From the NCBI GenBank assembly GCA_046081125.1, contig JBJTVH010000032.1:1-64000 (forward strand): 64,000 nucleotides of DNA. The letters run 5' to 3'. The translations under genes and the position numbers were made by a program. This document shows positions 1-7,728 of this stretch, piece by piece. Under the pieces are notes generated by a model, which ran no database searches, was not told where the DNA came from, and was given only the letters and a program-made list of their open reading frames with translations. Positions within the stretch are counted from its first letter, which is position 1. Every line of letters starts with the position of its first letter. Source of the DNA: JBEIFW01 sp046081125 (GTDB taxonomy: Bacteria > Actinomycetota > Acidimicrobiia > Acidimicrobiales > Ilumatobacteraceae).

Positions 1-216
1 CCGGGTGTTCCCGTCGAGGAACGCCAGTTCGTGTTCCAACGGTTCGCCCGTGGCGCGCAGGCCGGCCAGCTCGGCGCCGGGGAGGGCGCCGGGCTCGGAC
101 TTGCGCTCGTCGAGGAGCACGTGCGGCTCCACGGCGGGCGGGTCTGGGTGGAGGACCGACCAGAGGGCACGCCCGGCGCCCGGTTCGTGATCGAGCTCCC
201 GGCGGAGGAGGCATGA
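1..216 (+). CDS. Sensor histidine kinase, C-terminal end (partial)
   Basis: Only the last 71 codons are in the window; the reading frame is open from base 1. The protein end carries the late part of a HATPase_c domain: a QRFAR segment (F-box-like), then GAGLGLALVEEHVRLHGG, the G2 box and following helix typical of two-component sensor kinases, then the closing beta strand ending in IELP. It would autophosphorylate in response to a signal and pass phosphate to a response regulator that should lie upstream, outside the window. Its stop overlaps the ATG of the next gene (ATGA), so the two are translationally coupled. A kinase followed by a GerMN lipoprotein recalls the MtrB-LpqB pair of Actinobacteria, but the kinase part seen here is too short to name it. 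Confidence 0.85.
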   Translation, partial: PGVPVEERQFVFQRFARGAQAGQLGAGEGAGLGLALVEEHVRLHGGRVWVEDRPEGTPGARFVIELPAEEA

Positions 217-932
217 GTAGCCCTCGCAACCCGCGCGCCCGCTGGCGCGAACGGATCTTTCCGGCGCTCGGCACCCTGTTGGCCGGCGCGCTGGCGCTCA
301 CCGCCTGCGGGGTGCCGACCGAGGACCAGCCTCGCGACGTGCCAGCAGGCGAGCGGGCCGAACTCGGCGTCGCCGGCGGCGGGGCCACCGGGTCGGCGGG
401 CCGGGACCCTCAGGTGTTCCTCCTCGGCTCCACCCGGGCGAAAGAGACGTTGGCGGGAGCGCCCCGGGCCGTGCCCCCGACCCTGACCGGTGTGCTCGCC
501 GCCCTGCTTACCGGCCCTTCGGCCGAGGAGCAGGCCCGCCGGCTGCGCAGCGCCGTCCCCTCGGGCACCCGGCTTCGGTCGGCCCGCGTCGGCGAGGACG
601 GGGTGGCCACCGTCGATCTCGACGCGACGTTCGACCAGAGCCAGGGCGACGCGCAGCGCAAGGCCGTCGCCCAGGTGGTGTTCACGGCGACCGGCATCGA
701 CGGCGTCGACGCCGTGCGACTCCTCGTGGAGGGCAAGGTGCGCGAGTGGCCTCGCGGGGACGGCTTCTTCCAGCGCGAGCCGCTGACCCGGGCGGCGTAT
801 CCCGATCTCGATCCGTCCAGCCAGCCCGAGTATCCCCCGGCCCCGACCAGCGTGCCGAGCCCGACGACGACCGTCGCGCCGGTCGTGGCCACGGCGCCGG
901 CCACGACGGCGCCGGTCATGACGGCCGGATGA
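213..932 (+). CDS. GerMN-domain lipoprotein, short LpqB-like
   Basis: A 239-residue exported lipoprotein. A basic N-terminus is followed by a hydrophobic stretch and the lipobox ALTAC, with the lipidated cysteine at residue 32. Residues about 65-185 resemble a GerMN domain (VFLLGSTRAKETL, GPSAEEQARRLRSAVPSGTRL, VATVDLDATF, AVAQVVFTATGIDGVDAVRLLVEG written here in parts). The tail from about residue 205 is Pro/Thr/Val-rich, probably a wall-spanning linker. It overlaps the upstream sensor kinase by four bases, the arrangement of mtrB-lpqB, where LpqB modulates the kinase. LpqB is normally more than 550 residues with a beta-propeller; here only the GerMN part exists. The link to MtrAB is inference; the lipoprotein and GerMN reading is fairly secure. 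Confidence 0.8.
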   Translation: MSSPRNPRARWRERIFPALGTLLAGALALTACGVPTEDQPRDVPAGERAELGVAGGGATGSAGRDPQVFLLGSTRAKETLAGAPRAVPPTLTGVLAALLTGPSAEEQARRLRSAVPSGTRLRSARVGEDGVATVDLDATFDQSQGDAQRKAVAQVVFTATGIDGVDAVRLLVEGKVREWPRGDGFFQREPLTRAAYPDLDPSSQPEYPPAPTSVPSPTTTVAPVVATAPATTAPVMTAG

Positions 933-942
933 GCGGCGGCGA

Positions 943-1977
943 TCAGCCGAAGAACACGCCCGCCACGTCGCGGTAGATCGACAGGTCGACCGTGCGCGTC
1001 CGCCCGACCGCTTCCGCCAGCGGTGCCCGCACGATCTGCTGCTCGCGGAACACGACCATCTCGCCCCAGGCCCCGGCGTGCACTGCGTCCACGGCGGCGA
1101 GCCCGTACCGAGTGGCCAGCACCCGGTCATAGGCGTTGGGTGTCCCACCCCGCTGCACGTGACCGAGCTGCACCACCCGGGTGTCGAACCCGGTACGGGC
1201 CTCCACCTCGCCGGCGATCCGGTTGGCGATGCCACCGAGGCGAAGGTGGCCGAACTCATCGCGCTCGTTCTCGGGCATCGGCAGCGTGCCGGGCGCCGGG
1301 ACGGCGCCTTCGGCGACCACGACGATCGAGGCATAGCGGCCGCGCTCGTGACGGCGGCGCAGGGTTGCGCACACCTCATCGAGATCGAACGGGACCTCCG
1401 GGATCAGGATGTGGGTGGCGCCGCCGGCGATACCGGCGTGCGTGGCGATCCAGCCTGCCTCCCGACCCATCACCTCGACCAGCATCACCCGGTCGTGGCT
1501 CTCGGCGGTGGTGTGCAGGCGGTCGATCGCGTCGGTGGCGATCTGCACGGCGGTGTGGAAGCCGAAAGTGACCTGCGTGCCGACGATGTCGTTGTCGATC
1601 GTCTTGGGCACCCCGACCACCTGCAGGCCGATCTGCTCGTGCAGCAGCGACGACACGGTGAGCGACCCGTTGCCCCCGATGACGATCAGGGCCTCGATGC
1701 CCATCTCCGCCAGGGTGGCCGCCACCTGCGCAGCACCGTCGGGATGGTCGAACGGGCTCCCCCGCCGCGTGCCGAGCAGCGTCCCGCCCCGGGGGAGCAT
1801 GCCTCGCAGCGACCGGACGTCGAGCGGCATCACCCGGCGCTCGAGCACCCCGTCCCACGCGTCGAGGAAGCCGACGATCTCGTCGCCGTAGTGGAACTCC
1901 CCCTTGCGCACGACGGCTCGGATGACGGCATTGAGGCCCGGGCAGTCGCCCCCGCCGGTGAGGACACCGATCCGCAT
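943..1977 (-). CDS. pfkA: 6-phosphofructokinase, actinobacterial group III type
   Basis: Phosphorylates fructose 6-phosphate to the 1,6-bisphosphate in glycolysis. The 344 residues contain GGGDCPGLN (8-16), the catalytic loop PKTIDND (124-130, general base Asp128) and MGREAGW (170-176). The phosphoryl-donor motif reads GGNGS at 101-105. Gly104 is the residue found in ATP-using enzymes, whereas PPi-using enzymes have Asp there; Lys125 with Gly104 is the combination of the actinobacterial ATP-dependent group. Residue 103, an acidic metal ligand in known enzymes (Asp or Glu), is Asn here, which is odd. The ATG at 1977 has the hexamer TACCGT six bases upstream, suggesting a leaderless mRNA. Donor specificity is inferred. 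Confidence 0.9.
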   Translation of the reverse strand: MRIGVLTGGGDCPGLNAVIRAVVRKGEFHYGDEIVGFLDAWDGVLERRVMPLDVRSLRGMLPRGGTLLGTRRGSPFDHPDGAAQVAATLAEMGIEALIVIGGNGSLTVSSLLHEQIGLQVVGVPKTIDNDIVGTQVTFGFHTAVQIATDAIDRLHTTAESHDRVMLVEVMGREAGWIATHAGIAGGATHILIPEVPFDLDEVCATLRRRHERGRYASIVVVAEGAVPAPGTLPMPENERDEFGHLRLGGIANRIAGEVEARTGFDTRVVQLGHVQRGGTPNAYDRVLATRYGLAAVDAVHAGAWGEMVVFREQQIVRAPLAEAVGRTRTVDLSIYRDVAGVFFG

Positions 1978-1983
1978 GGCCCA

Positions 1984-1989
1984 ACGGTA
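1984..1989 (-). promoter_or_regulatory. Putative -10 hexamer of pfkA (leaderless)
   Basis: TACCGT on the minus strand, six bases before the pfkA ATG. This TANNNT-N6-ATG spacing is that of actinobacterial leaderless promoters, where transcription begins at the start codon. There is no ribosome binding site between the hexamer and the ATG. Confidence 0.5.
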
Positions 1990-2013
1990 CCGGGCCCGTG
2001 CTAGACGGTGTCG

Positions 2014-2391
2014 ATGGCCTGGGACCGCACCCGACCCGTTCCGTGGCCGCGGCTGGTGCGCCAGTTCGCGGTGTACCTGCTGCTGTTCAACGTGGCGTTG
2101 TTCATCTTCGCCCGCGACGACTACGGACCCGGGGTGATCCTCGGCAGCGTCGGCGGTGCCGTCGTGTACCTCGGCATCTCGGTCGTCCTGGTCAAGTTCG
2201 GGTGGAACCCGCCCGGCGGCCTGCGCCCGGGTCGCGGCGCGGCCGGCTCGACGAGATCGACCGGCGGGGCCGGCCGCAGCTGGGCCGGCCGCCGGCGCTC
2301 GGCGGCCGCCCCCGACACCCCGGCACCTCGAACTCCACCCGCGCCCACCAAGCGCACCGGCGGTGGTCGCCCACCGAGCAAGCGGCGCTGA
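2014..2391 (+). CDS. Small two-helix membrane protein with basic tail
   Basis: An unrecognised protein of 125 residues from the ATG at 2014; a GTG two codons upstream (2008) is an alternative start. Two hydrophobic helices are visible at about residues 16-34 and 40-58, and the second half is a disordered Arg/Pro/Ser/Gly-rich tail ending in KRR, predicted to face the cytoplasm. It sits between the divergent pfkA and the downstream glycerol kinase, which has its own promoter-like hexamer, so no functional link to either is evident. The composition resembles small actinobacterial envelope proteins of unknown role. Confidence 0.65.
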   Translation: MAWDRTRPVPWPRLVRQFAVYLLLFNVALFIFARDDYGPGVILGSVGGAVVYLGISVVLVKFGWNPPGGLRPGRGAAGSTRSTGGAGRSWAGRRRSAAAPDTPAPRTPPAPTKRTGGGRPPSKRR

Positions 2392-2396
2392 GCGTT

Positions 2397-2402
2397 TAGC
2401 GT
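2397..2402 (+). promoter_or_regulatory. Putative -10 hexamer of glpK (leaderless)
   Basis: TAGCGT ends six bases before the glpK ATG at 2409, and overlaps nothing coding. No Shine-Dalgarno sequence lies in the six-base spacer, so a leaderless transcript is likely. Confidence 0.5.
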
Positions 2403-2408
2403 CGGGGC

Positions 2409-3887
2409 ATGCCGTTCGTCGTCGCCATCGACGCCGGGACCACCGGCGTGCGCTCCCTCGCCGTGGACCACTCGGGTGCCGTCGTCGATTCGAGCTACCG
2501 GGAGTTCACCCAGCACTTCCCACGGCCGGGCTGGGTCGAACACGACGCCGACGAGATCTGGGCCGCCACCCGGGCCACGCTCACCGAGGTCCTCGGGCGC
2601 CTCGCCGAGGCTCCGGTCGCGATCGGGATCACCAACCAGCGCGAGACCGTCGTCGCCTGGGACCGTCACACCGGCCGCCCGCTGCACCGGGCGATCGTGT
2701 GGCAGGACCGGCGCACCGCCGAGCGCTGCGACGAACTCGCCGCCGAGGGCCTGCTGCCCCTCGTGCGGGCCCGGACCGGGCTCGTGCTCGATCCGTACTT
2801 CTCGGGCACCAAGATCGAGTGGCTGATGCGCCACGGTCACCTCGGCCACGACGACGCGCTCAACCTGGGCACCGTCGATTCGTGGCTCCTGTGGAACCTG
2901 ACCGGCGGGGCCGTCCACGCCACCGACCCGTCGAACGCCAGCCGCACGATGCTCTACGACATCGTCGAGCGCCGGTGGAGCGAGGAGCTCTGCCAGGTGC
3001 TCTCGGTCCCCGTCGAAGCGCTCCCCGCCGTCCTGCCCTCGTCGGGACGGCTCGGGGTGACCAGCGAACGCTTCGGGGTACCCGCCGGGATCCCCGTGTC
3101 GGGTATCGCCGGCGACCAGCAGGCTGCGCTGTTCGGCCAGGCCTGCCTGGAGCCCGGCATGACGAAGAACACCTACGGCACCGGCAGTTTCGTGCTCATG
3201 AACATCGGCGACCGCTGCCCGGACCCGGTCGAGGGCCTGCTCACCACGGTCGCTTGGGAGCTCGCCGACGGTACGTTCGCCTACGCGCTCGAAGGCGCGA
3301 TCTTCGTCACCGGCGCCGCGATTCAATGGCTTCGTGACGGCCTCGGGGTCATCGGCTCGGCCGCGGAGATCGGCCCGCTGGCCGCCTCGGTCGAGGGCAC
3401 CGACGGCGTCGTGCTCGTCCCGGGGTTCACCGGTCTCGGTTCGCCGTGGTGGGACCCCTACGCCCGGGGCACGATCGTCGGGATCACCCGGGGCACCACA
3501 CGGGCCCACCTGGCCCGGGCCGTGGTCGAGGCTATGGCGTACCAGACCCGCGACGTCGTCGACGCCATGGCGTCCGCCGGCGGTCTCACCGTGCGGGAGC
3601 TGCGCGTCGACGGCGGGGCGGCCGTCATGGACCTGCTGCTGCAGCTCCAGGCCGATCAGCTCGGCGTGGTCGTCGCCCGGCCTGCGGTATCGGAGACCAC
3701 GGCGTTGGGCGCCGCATTCCTGGCCGGTCTGGCCGAGGGCATGTGGTCCTCCCCCGCCGAGGTCGCGGCCACCTGGCGGCTCGACCGCCGCGTCGAGCCC
3801 GCCCTCGACCGCACGCAGGCCGACGCCGACCACCGGCGGTGGCTCCGCGCCGTCGACCGCAGCCGGCGGTGGGCCGACGACACCTGA
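2409..3887 (+). CDS. glpK: Glycerol kinase, FGGY family
   Basis: Converts glycerol and ATP to sn-glycerol 3-phosphate in the cytoplasm. At 492 residues it has normal length. It shows the N-terminal phosphate loop DAGTTGVRS (8-16), GITNQRET and AIVWQDRR of the glycerol site, and the family block SGIAGDQQAALFGQ followed by TYGTGSF. In the E. coli enzyme the stretch before IPISG is the fructose-bisphosphate loop with Arg236; here the corresponding sequence is VPAGIPVSG, so that arginine is absent and FBP inhibition is unlikely. No glpF or glpD is adjacent. The gene runs towards the ACT protein gene on the opposite strand, leaving nine bases between stops. Confidence 0.95.
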   Translation: MPFVVAIDAGTTGVRSLAVDHSGAVVDSSYREFTQHFPRPGWVEHDADEIWAATRATLTEVLGRLAEAPVAIGITNQRETVVAWDRHTGRPLHRAIVWQDRRTAERCDELAAEGLLPLVRARTGLVLDPYFSGTKIEWLMRHGHLGHDDALNLGTVDSWLLWNLTGGAVHATDPSNASRTMLYDIVERRWSEELCQVLSVPVEALPAVLPSSGRLGVTSERFGVPAGIPVSGIAGDQQAALFGQACLEPGMTKNTYGTGSFVLMNIGDRCPDPVEGLLTTVAWELADGTFAYALEGAIFVTGAAIQWLRDGLGVIGSAAEIGPLAASVEGTDGVVLVPGFTGLGSPWWDPYARGTIVGITRGTTRAHLARAVVEAMAYQTRDVVDAMASAGGLTVRELRVDGGAAVMDLLLQLQADQLGVVVARPAVSETTALGAAFLAGLAEGMWSSPAEVAATWRLDRRVEPALDRTQADADHRRWLRAVDRSRRWADDT

Positions 3888-3896
3888 CCCGCCTGC

Positions 3897-4529
3897 TCAG
3901 CAGGCTGCCGGCACGCCGAGCGCGTCGGCGAGGCGGGCCATCCGGGTGACGAGCGCCCGCTCCCGGGCCCGGAACGGGCGTCCCTTGCGCCCGAGGGCCA
4001 GCACCGAACCCCGGCGGGCCAGGCAGGCCCAGGCGAGGTCGGTCGGCGCGGCCTCCGTCCCCGGCGGGAGGTGCGCCGCCCCGGCGACGAACGCCGCCAG
4101 CCAGGCCGCCGACGGGGCCTCCCCGGCGGCGGCCAGCAGCTCGTGGGACCGACCGAGCACGACCACCCAATCCGTCTCGAGGTAGCTCGCCAGACCGCCG
4201 ACGAGGACGTCGAGCACCTCGCCGGCAGGCGCCTCGGCAGCGCGCACGGCGAGTTCGAGCACGGCGAGCACGGCGTCGGGGTGCTCGCCGGCGAGGGGGC
4301 GCACGTCCTCCACGTCGACGCCCTCCACCTCGCCGATCTCGCTGATCAGCAGCGGAAGGCGGGCATCATCGGCGAGCGCCACCACCAGCTCGTCGATCGC
4401 CCGTCCGGCGCCACGCTCGAGGATCTCGATCCCCTCGACGTCGCCCCCGACCGCGCCGATGCGGCTCGCAACGTGACCGAGCGCACCGGGCCGGTCCGGG
4501 AGCCACACCCGCACGACATGACGCTGCAC
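3897..4529 (-). CDS. ACT-domain protein with GAF-like C-terminal region
   Basis: A 210-residue cytoplasmic protein starting at a GTG. Residues 1-75 form an ACT-like small-molecule-binding fold: VRVWLPDRPGALGHVASRIGA is typical of the first strand and helix of ACT domains that bind amino acids. Residues about 85-205 are hydrophobic and Ala-rich, with a WVVVLGRSHELLAAAG segment and a final helix, and look like a divergent GAF domain. No DNA-binding or catalytic motif is present, so it is probably a sensory or regulatory protein. It is separated from the next minus-strand gene by about 80 bases and appears monocistronic with its own hexamer. Confidence 0.7.
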   Translation of the reverse strand: MQRHVVRVWLPDRPGALGHVASRIGAVGGDVEGIEILERGAGRAIDELVVALADDARLPLLISEIGEVEGVDVEDVRPLAGEHPDAVLAVLELAVRAAEAPAGEVLDVLVGGLASYLETDWVVVLGRSHELLAAAGEAPSAAWLAAFVAGAAHLPPGTEAAPTDLAWACLARRGSVLALGRKGRPFRARERALVTRMARLADALGVPAAC

Positions 4530-4536
4530 GAATCCG

Positions 4537-4542
4537 ACGGTA
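4537..4542 (-). promoter_or_regulatory. Putative -10 hexamer of the ACT protein gene
   Basis: TACCGT on the minus strand, seven bases before the GTG at 4529. It is identical to the hexamer before pfkA and supports the GTG as the start on a leaderless mRNA. Confidence 0.45.
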
Positions 4543-4610
4543 CCCGGGCACGAGTTCCGACGGTCGGTCGGAATCGTGACGGGATCGAGAACGCTTGGTT
4601 GCGCCCGCCC

Positions 4611-5813
4611 TCAGGCCAGCTTGACGAGGCCCCGGCGCAGGTTGCGCACGGCTTGGGCGATGCGCTGCTCGTTCTCGATCAGCGCGAACCGAACGAAGCC
4701 GTCGCCGCCGGGGCCGAAGCCCTCGCCGGGCGAGATGGCCACCTCGCATTCGCGCACCAGGTGGGACGCGAACTCGACCGAGCCCATCTCCCGATACGGC
4801 TCCGGGATCGGCGCCCAGACGAACATCGTCCCGCGCGGCTTGGGGATGTCCCAGCCGATCCGGCCCAGGCCGTCGACCAGGGCGTCACGCCGGCTCTGGT
4901 AGGCCGCGCAGATGTGCTCGGGGTAGTCCGACGCCTCGTTCATCGTGACGGTGGCCGCGATCTGGATGGGCTGGAAGGTGCCGTAGTCGAGATAGCTCTT
5001 CAGCTTGACCAGCGCCCCGACCACGTCACGGTTGCCCACCATGAACGCGCAGCGCCAACCGGCCATCGAGAAACTCTTGGTGAGCGAGTACAGCTCGACC
5101 GCACATTCCTTGGCCCCTTCGGCCTGCAGGATCGACGGCGGCCGGTACCCGTCGAAGCCGACGTCGGCGTACGCGAAGTCGTGCACGCAGATCATCTCCC
5201 GCTCCCGGCAGAAATCGACGACCCGCTGCATGAACGCGAGGTCGACGCAGGCACCGGTCGGGTTGTGGGGGAACGAGATCACGAGCACCCGGGGCTTGGG
5301 CCAGCCGACGTTCCAGGCGTTGTCGAGGGAGTCGAAGAAGTCGGCGGCGAAATCGGCCGATCGCGGGTCGCTCATGGCCCGCATCGGCACCTGGCGCAGG
5401 TCGGCGCCGGCGAACAGCGGCCCGTAGATGTGGATCGGGTAGCTCGGCGAGGGCACGATCGCGGCGTCGCCCGACTGCAGCAGCACCCACATCAGGTGAC
5501 TGAAGGCCTCCTTGGAGCCGATCGCGTTGGTGATCTCGACCTCAGGGTCGAGCTCGACACCCCACTTGCGGGCGTAGAGCGCCGCGACCGCTTCCCGGAG
5601 CTTGGGCAACCCGCGCGACAGCGAGTACCGGTGGTTACGGGCGATCTGCGCGGCCTCGGCCAGCTTCTCGACCGCGATCTGCGGCGAGGGGAGATCCGGG
5701 TTCCCGAAGCCGAGGTCGATCACGTCCACCCCGGCGCGGCGTGCCTCGATCTTCAGGTTGTTGATGATCGTGAACACGTACGGGGGCAGATTGGTGATCC
5801 GGCGGAACTCCAT
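4611..5813 (-). CDS. PLP-dependent aminotransferase, AlaC-like
   Basis: A class I/II fold-type I aminotransferase of 400 residues. The opening FRRITNLPPYVF and the phrase VIDLGFGNPDLPSP are characteristic of AlaC (glutamate-pyruvate aminotransferase) and of LL-diaminopimelate-type enzymes. NPTG occurs at 184-187, and the PLP lysine is Lys246 in SLTKSFSMAGWR. The most likely reaction is alanine formation from pyruvate and glutamate in the cytoplasm; methionine- or diaminopimelate-related transamination cannot be excluded from sequence alone. It is divergent from pyrophosphatase with 65 bases between starts and has no co-transcribed pathway partner. Confidence 0.85.
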   Translation of the reverse strand: MEFRRITNLPPYVFTIINNLKIEARRAGVDVIDLGFGNPDLPSPQIAVEKLAEAAQIARNHRYSLSRGLPKLREAVAALYARKWGVELDPEVEITNAIGSKEAFSHLMWVLLQSGDAAIVPSPSYPIHIYGPLFAGADLRQVPMRAMSDPRSADFAADFFDSLDNAWNVGWPKPRVLVISFPHNPTGACVDLAFMQRVVDFCREREMICVHDFAYADVGFDGYRPPSILQAEGAKECAVELYSLTKSFSMAGWRCAFMVGNRDVVGALVKLKSYLDYGTFQPIQIAATVTMNEASDYPEHICAAYQSRRDALVDGLGRIGWDIPKPRGTMFVWAPIPEPYREMGSVEFASHLVRECEVAISPGEGFGPGGDGFVRFALIENEQRIAQAVRNLRRGLVKLA

Positions 5814-5866
5814 AGACCGACGATGGTACCGGGCGCCGGAGCCGTCAGCCGGTCCGTTGCGCGCGC

Positions 5867-5872
5867 CACACT
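5867..5872 (+). promoter_or_regulatory. Putative -10 hexamer of ppa
   Basis: CACACT, six bases before the ppa ATG. The spacer GGAGGC also resembles a ribosome binding site, but it lies too close to the ATG for normal use. Confidence 0.35.
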
Positions 5873-5878
5873 GGAGGC

Positions 5879-6385
5879 ATGGAACGGAACCCGCGTGAGG
5901 GCTGCATCCACGTCGTCGTCGAGATCCCCCGGGGGAGCCGCAACAAGTACGAGATCGACCACGACACCGGCCGGGTGTTCCTGGACCGTCGGCTGTTCTC
6001 GGCCACGGTGTATCCCGCGGACTACGGGTTCATCCCCGACACCCTCGGCGAGGACGGCGACCCGCTCGACGCCCTCGTGCTGCTCGACGACCCGACGTTC
6101 CCGGGCGTATGGGTCGAGGCGAAGCCCGTCGGGGTGCTGTGGATGCGCGACGAGAAGGGACCCGACGCGAAGATCCTCTGCGTCCCGCCCAACGAACCGC
6201 GCTGGGACCGGGTGACCGACCTGCGCGACCTGCCCGAGGAGCTCCTCGAGGAGATCAAGCACTTCTTCGACGTCTACAAGATGCTCGAACCGGGCAAGCA
6301 CTCCTCGACGGCCGGATTCGAGGGCCGCAAGGCGGCCTGGCGGGAGATCGAAGCGTCCCGGCAGCGTTACCAACTCGGCGCCTGA
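5879..6385 (+). CDS. ppa: Inorganic pyrophosphatase, family I
   Basis: Hydrolyses pyrophosphate to two phosphates, pulling biosynthetic reactions forward. The 168-residue protein has the usual bacterial length. It shows EIPRGSRNKYE near the N-terminus, YPADYGFIPDT, and the signature DGDPLDALVL with the metal-binding aspartates, followed by IKHFFDVYKMLEPGK. All the family residues I can recognise are present. It stands alone, divergent from the aminotransferase and convergent with the ROK kinase gene. Confidence 0.96.
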   Translation: MERNPREGCIHVVVEIPRGSRNKYEIDHDTGRVFLDRRLFSATVYPADYGFIPDTLGEDGDPLDALVLLDDPTFPGVWVEAKPVGVLWMRDEKGPDAKILCVPPNEPRWDRVTDLRDLPEELLEEIKHFFDVYKMLEPGKHSSTAGFEGRKAAWREIEASRQRYQLGA

Positions 6386-6414
6386 CCGGCCCGTACGGCG
6401 GTCGCCGGTCGTCG

Positions 6415-7374
6415 TCAGGGCCGCACGGCCGGGTCGCCGGCGGCGGCCAGCGCGGCGCCGATCGCGCCGGCCCGCTCCCCGAGCAGCGCCGCTCGCAGGC
6501 TCGGGAGCGGCCGATGGGCCGAGCCATAGAGCAGCCCGGGCAGCTCGGCCTCGACCGCCGGCAGGAACCACTCGGCGGCGCCGACGAGGCCACCGCCGAG
6601 CACGACGACCTCCGGGTCGAGCACGTTGACGAGGTTCACCACGCCGAGGGCCACCCACCGGGCCAGTTCGCCGAGCGCGGCCCGAGCGCGGCCGTCACCC
6701 GCGGCGGCCGCGGCGACGACGTCCTCGCCACGTAGCGCGCGTCCGCCCGGCGCAGCCAGCCCGGCCTCGGTCCCGAACCGGGCCAGCGCCGACCCCGACG
6801 CGTACCGCTCCCAGCAGCCGCGCTGCCCGCACACGCACGGCTCACCGCCGGCGACGACGACGGCATGGCCGGGTTCGCCCGCGAACCCGTTGCAGCCCAG
6901 CAACAACCGACCGCCGGTGACGAACCCGGCGCCGATCCCGGTTCCCAGGGTGACCACCGCCGCGTCGTCGGCGCCCACCGCTGCGCCGCCACGCCATTCC
7001 GCCAGCGCAGCGGCCGTCGCGTCGTTGAGCACGGCGAGGCGCACCCCGGCGCCGAACCGGCGGCGCAGATCGCCGGCCACGTCCCACTCGAGCGTGCCCG
7101 GCAGGTTCGGCCCCATTCGCAACACCCCGGCCCGGGTGACGAGACCGGCCACGCCGACCCCGACCGCCTGTGGGCGGCGGACGCCGAGACCGTCGAGCAC
7201 CTCGTCGACCGCAGCGCCGAGCGCCTCGGCGCCGCATGGGGTGGGCACCCGATGCTCGGCGATCACCCACCCGTCGGCGCCGAGCAGCACGCCGAGCGCT
7301 TTGGTGCCCCCGATGTCGATGCCGACGATGCCTGCGCCCCGCTCGGTGCCCGCGGCGAGATCCGGGGCGCTCAC
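6415..7374 (-). CDS. glkA: ROK-family glucokinase
   Basis: Phosphorylates glucose or a related sugar with ATP. The 319 residues contain the phosphate loop DIGGTKALG near residue 20, the catalytic block LNDATAAALAE, the second phosphate motif TLGTGIGAGF, and the ROK signature GEPGHAVV followed by the zinc-binding cysteines CVCGQRGCWE. There is no N-terminal helix-turn-helix, so it is an enzyme and not a ROK repressor. Its ATG overlaps the stop of the 87-residue protein gene by four bases, placing it last in the seven-gene minus-strand run that starts at QueG. Glucose as substrate is inferred from family. Confidence 0.9.
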   Translation of the reverse strand: MSAPDLAAGTERGAGIVGIDIGGTKALGVLLGADGWVIAEHRVPTPCGAEALGAAVDEVLDGLGVRRPQAVGVGVAGLVTRAGVLRMGPNLPGTLEWDVAGDLRRRFGAGVRLAVLNDATAAALAEWRGGAAVGADDAAVVTLGTGIGAGFVTGGRLLLGCNGFAGEPGHAVVVAGGEPCVCGQRGCWERYASGSALARFGTEAGLAAPGGRALRGEDVVAAAAAGDGRARAALGELARWVALGVVNLVNVLDPEVVVLGGGLVGAAEWFLPAVEAELPGLLYGSAHRPLPSLRAALLGERAGAIGAALAAAGDPAVRP

Positions 7375-7634
7375 CCGAGGTCGATCCGTTCGACGGGCGG
7401 CTCGCCGGGGGCCGGTGGCGCGCCCGTCGCGCTCCCGGCCCGACCGGGGGCGGCCAGGAACGCCTCCCCCATCACCTTGAGCATCCCGGTGACCCCGCCG
7501 GCCACCGACCGCAGCGTCCCGGGGTCGCGCACGATGGCCTCGGCCGCGTCCAGGAACGACCGGGCCGCACCGATCAGCTCGACGGCCGCCTGCTGCAGCG
7601 CATCGCTCGGGGTGCCGTCCGCAGGCTCGGGCAT
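7371..7634 (-). CDS. Small conserved-type protein between ArsA-like ATPase and glucokinase
   Basis: An 87-residue protein with no recognised domain. Residues about 10-65 are predicted amphipathic helix (ALQQAAVELIGAARSFLDAA, then GVTGMLKVMGEAFL), followed by a Pro/Gly/Ala-rich tail ending ERIDLG. It has no signal peptide or transmembrane span. The gene overlaps the downstream ROK kinase by four bases and follows the ArsA-like ATPase after a 79-base gap filled by a 21-base tandem repeat. Small proteins of this build between ArsA-like ATPase and glucokinase genes occur in other Actinobacteria, which suggests a helper role for one neighbour, but no function can be assigned. Confidence 0.7.
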   Translation of the reverse strand: MPEPADGTPSDALQQAAVELIGAARSFLDAAEAIVRDPGTLRSVAGGVTGMLKVMGEAFLAAPGRAGSATGAPPAPGEPPVERIDLG

Positions 7635-7653
7635 GGACGGCGATGCTAGGGCC

Positions 7654-7728
7654 CGCCGGGGCGATCGGCGCTCCCGCCGGGGCGATCGGCGCTCACGCCG
7701 GAGCGATCGGCGCTCACGCCGGAGCGAA
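7654..7728. repeat. 21-bp tandem repeat, three units and a partial fourth
   Basis: The unit CGCCGGGGCGATCGGCGCTC plus one variable base is repeated with 21-base period at 7654, 7675 and 7696, with a 12-base partial copy from 7717. The last part lies in the 3' end of the ArsA-like gene and contains its stop, so each copy repeats the final codons and a stop-like TGA in some units. The period is a multiple of three. Confidence 0.9.

Noticed and set aside
4071..6215. A 714-codon plus-strand frame
   Set aside because: It runs antisense to the ACT and aminotransferase genes and then out of frame across the pyrophosphatase gene; no motif is present.
7654..7728. 21-bp repeats as CRISPR or attachment site
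   Set aside because: There are no spacers, no integrase and no mobile genes nearby; the copies are directly adjacent.
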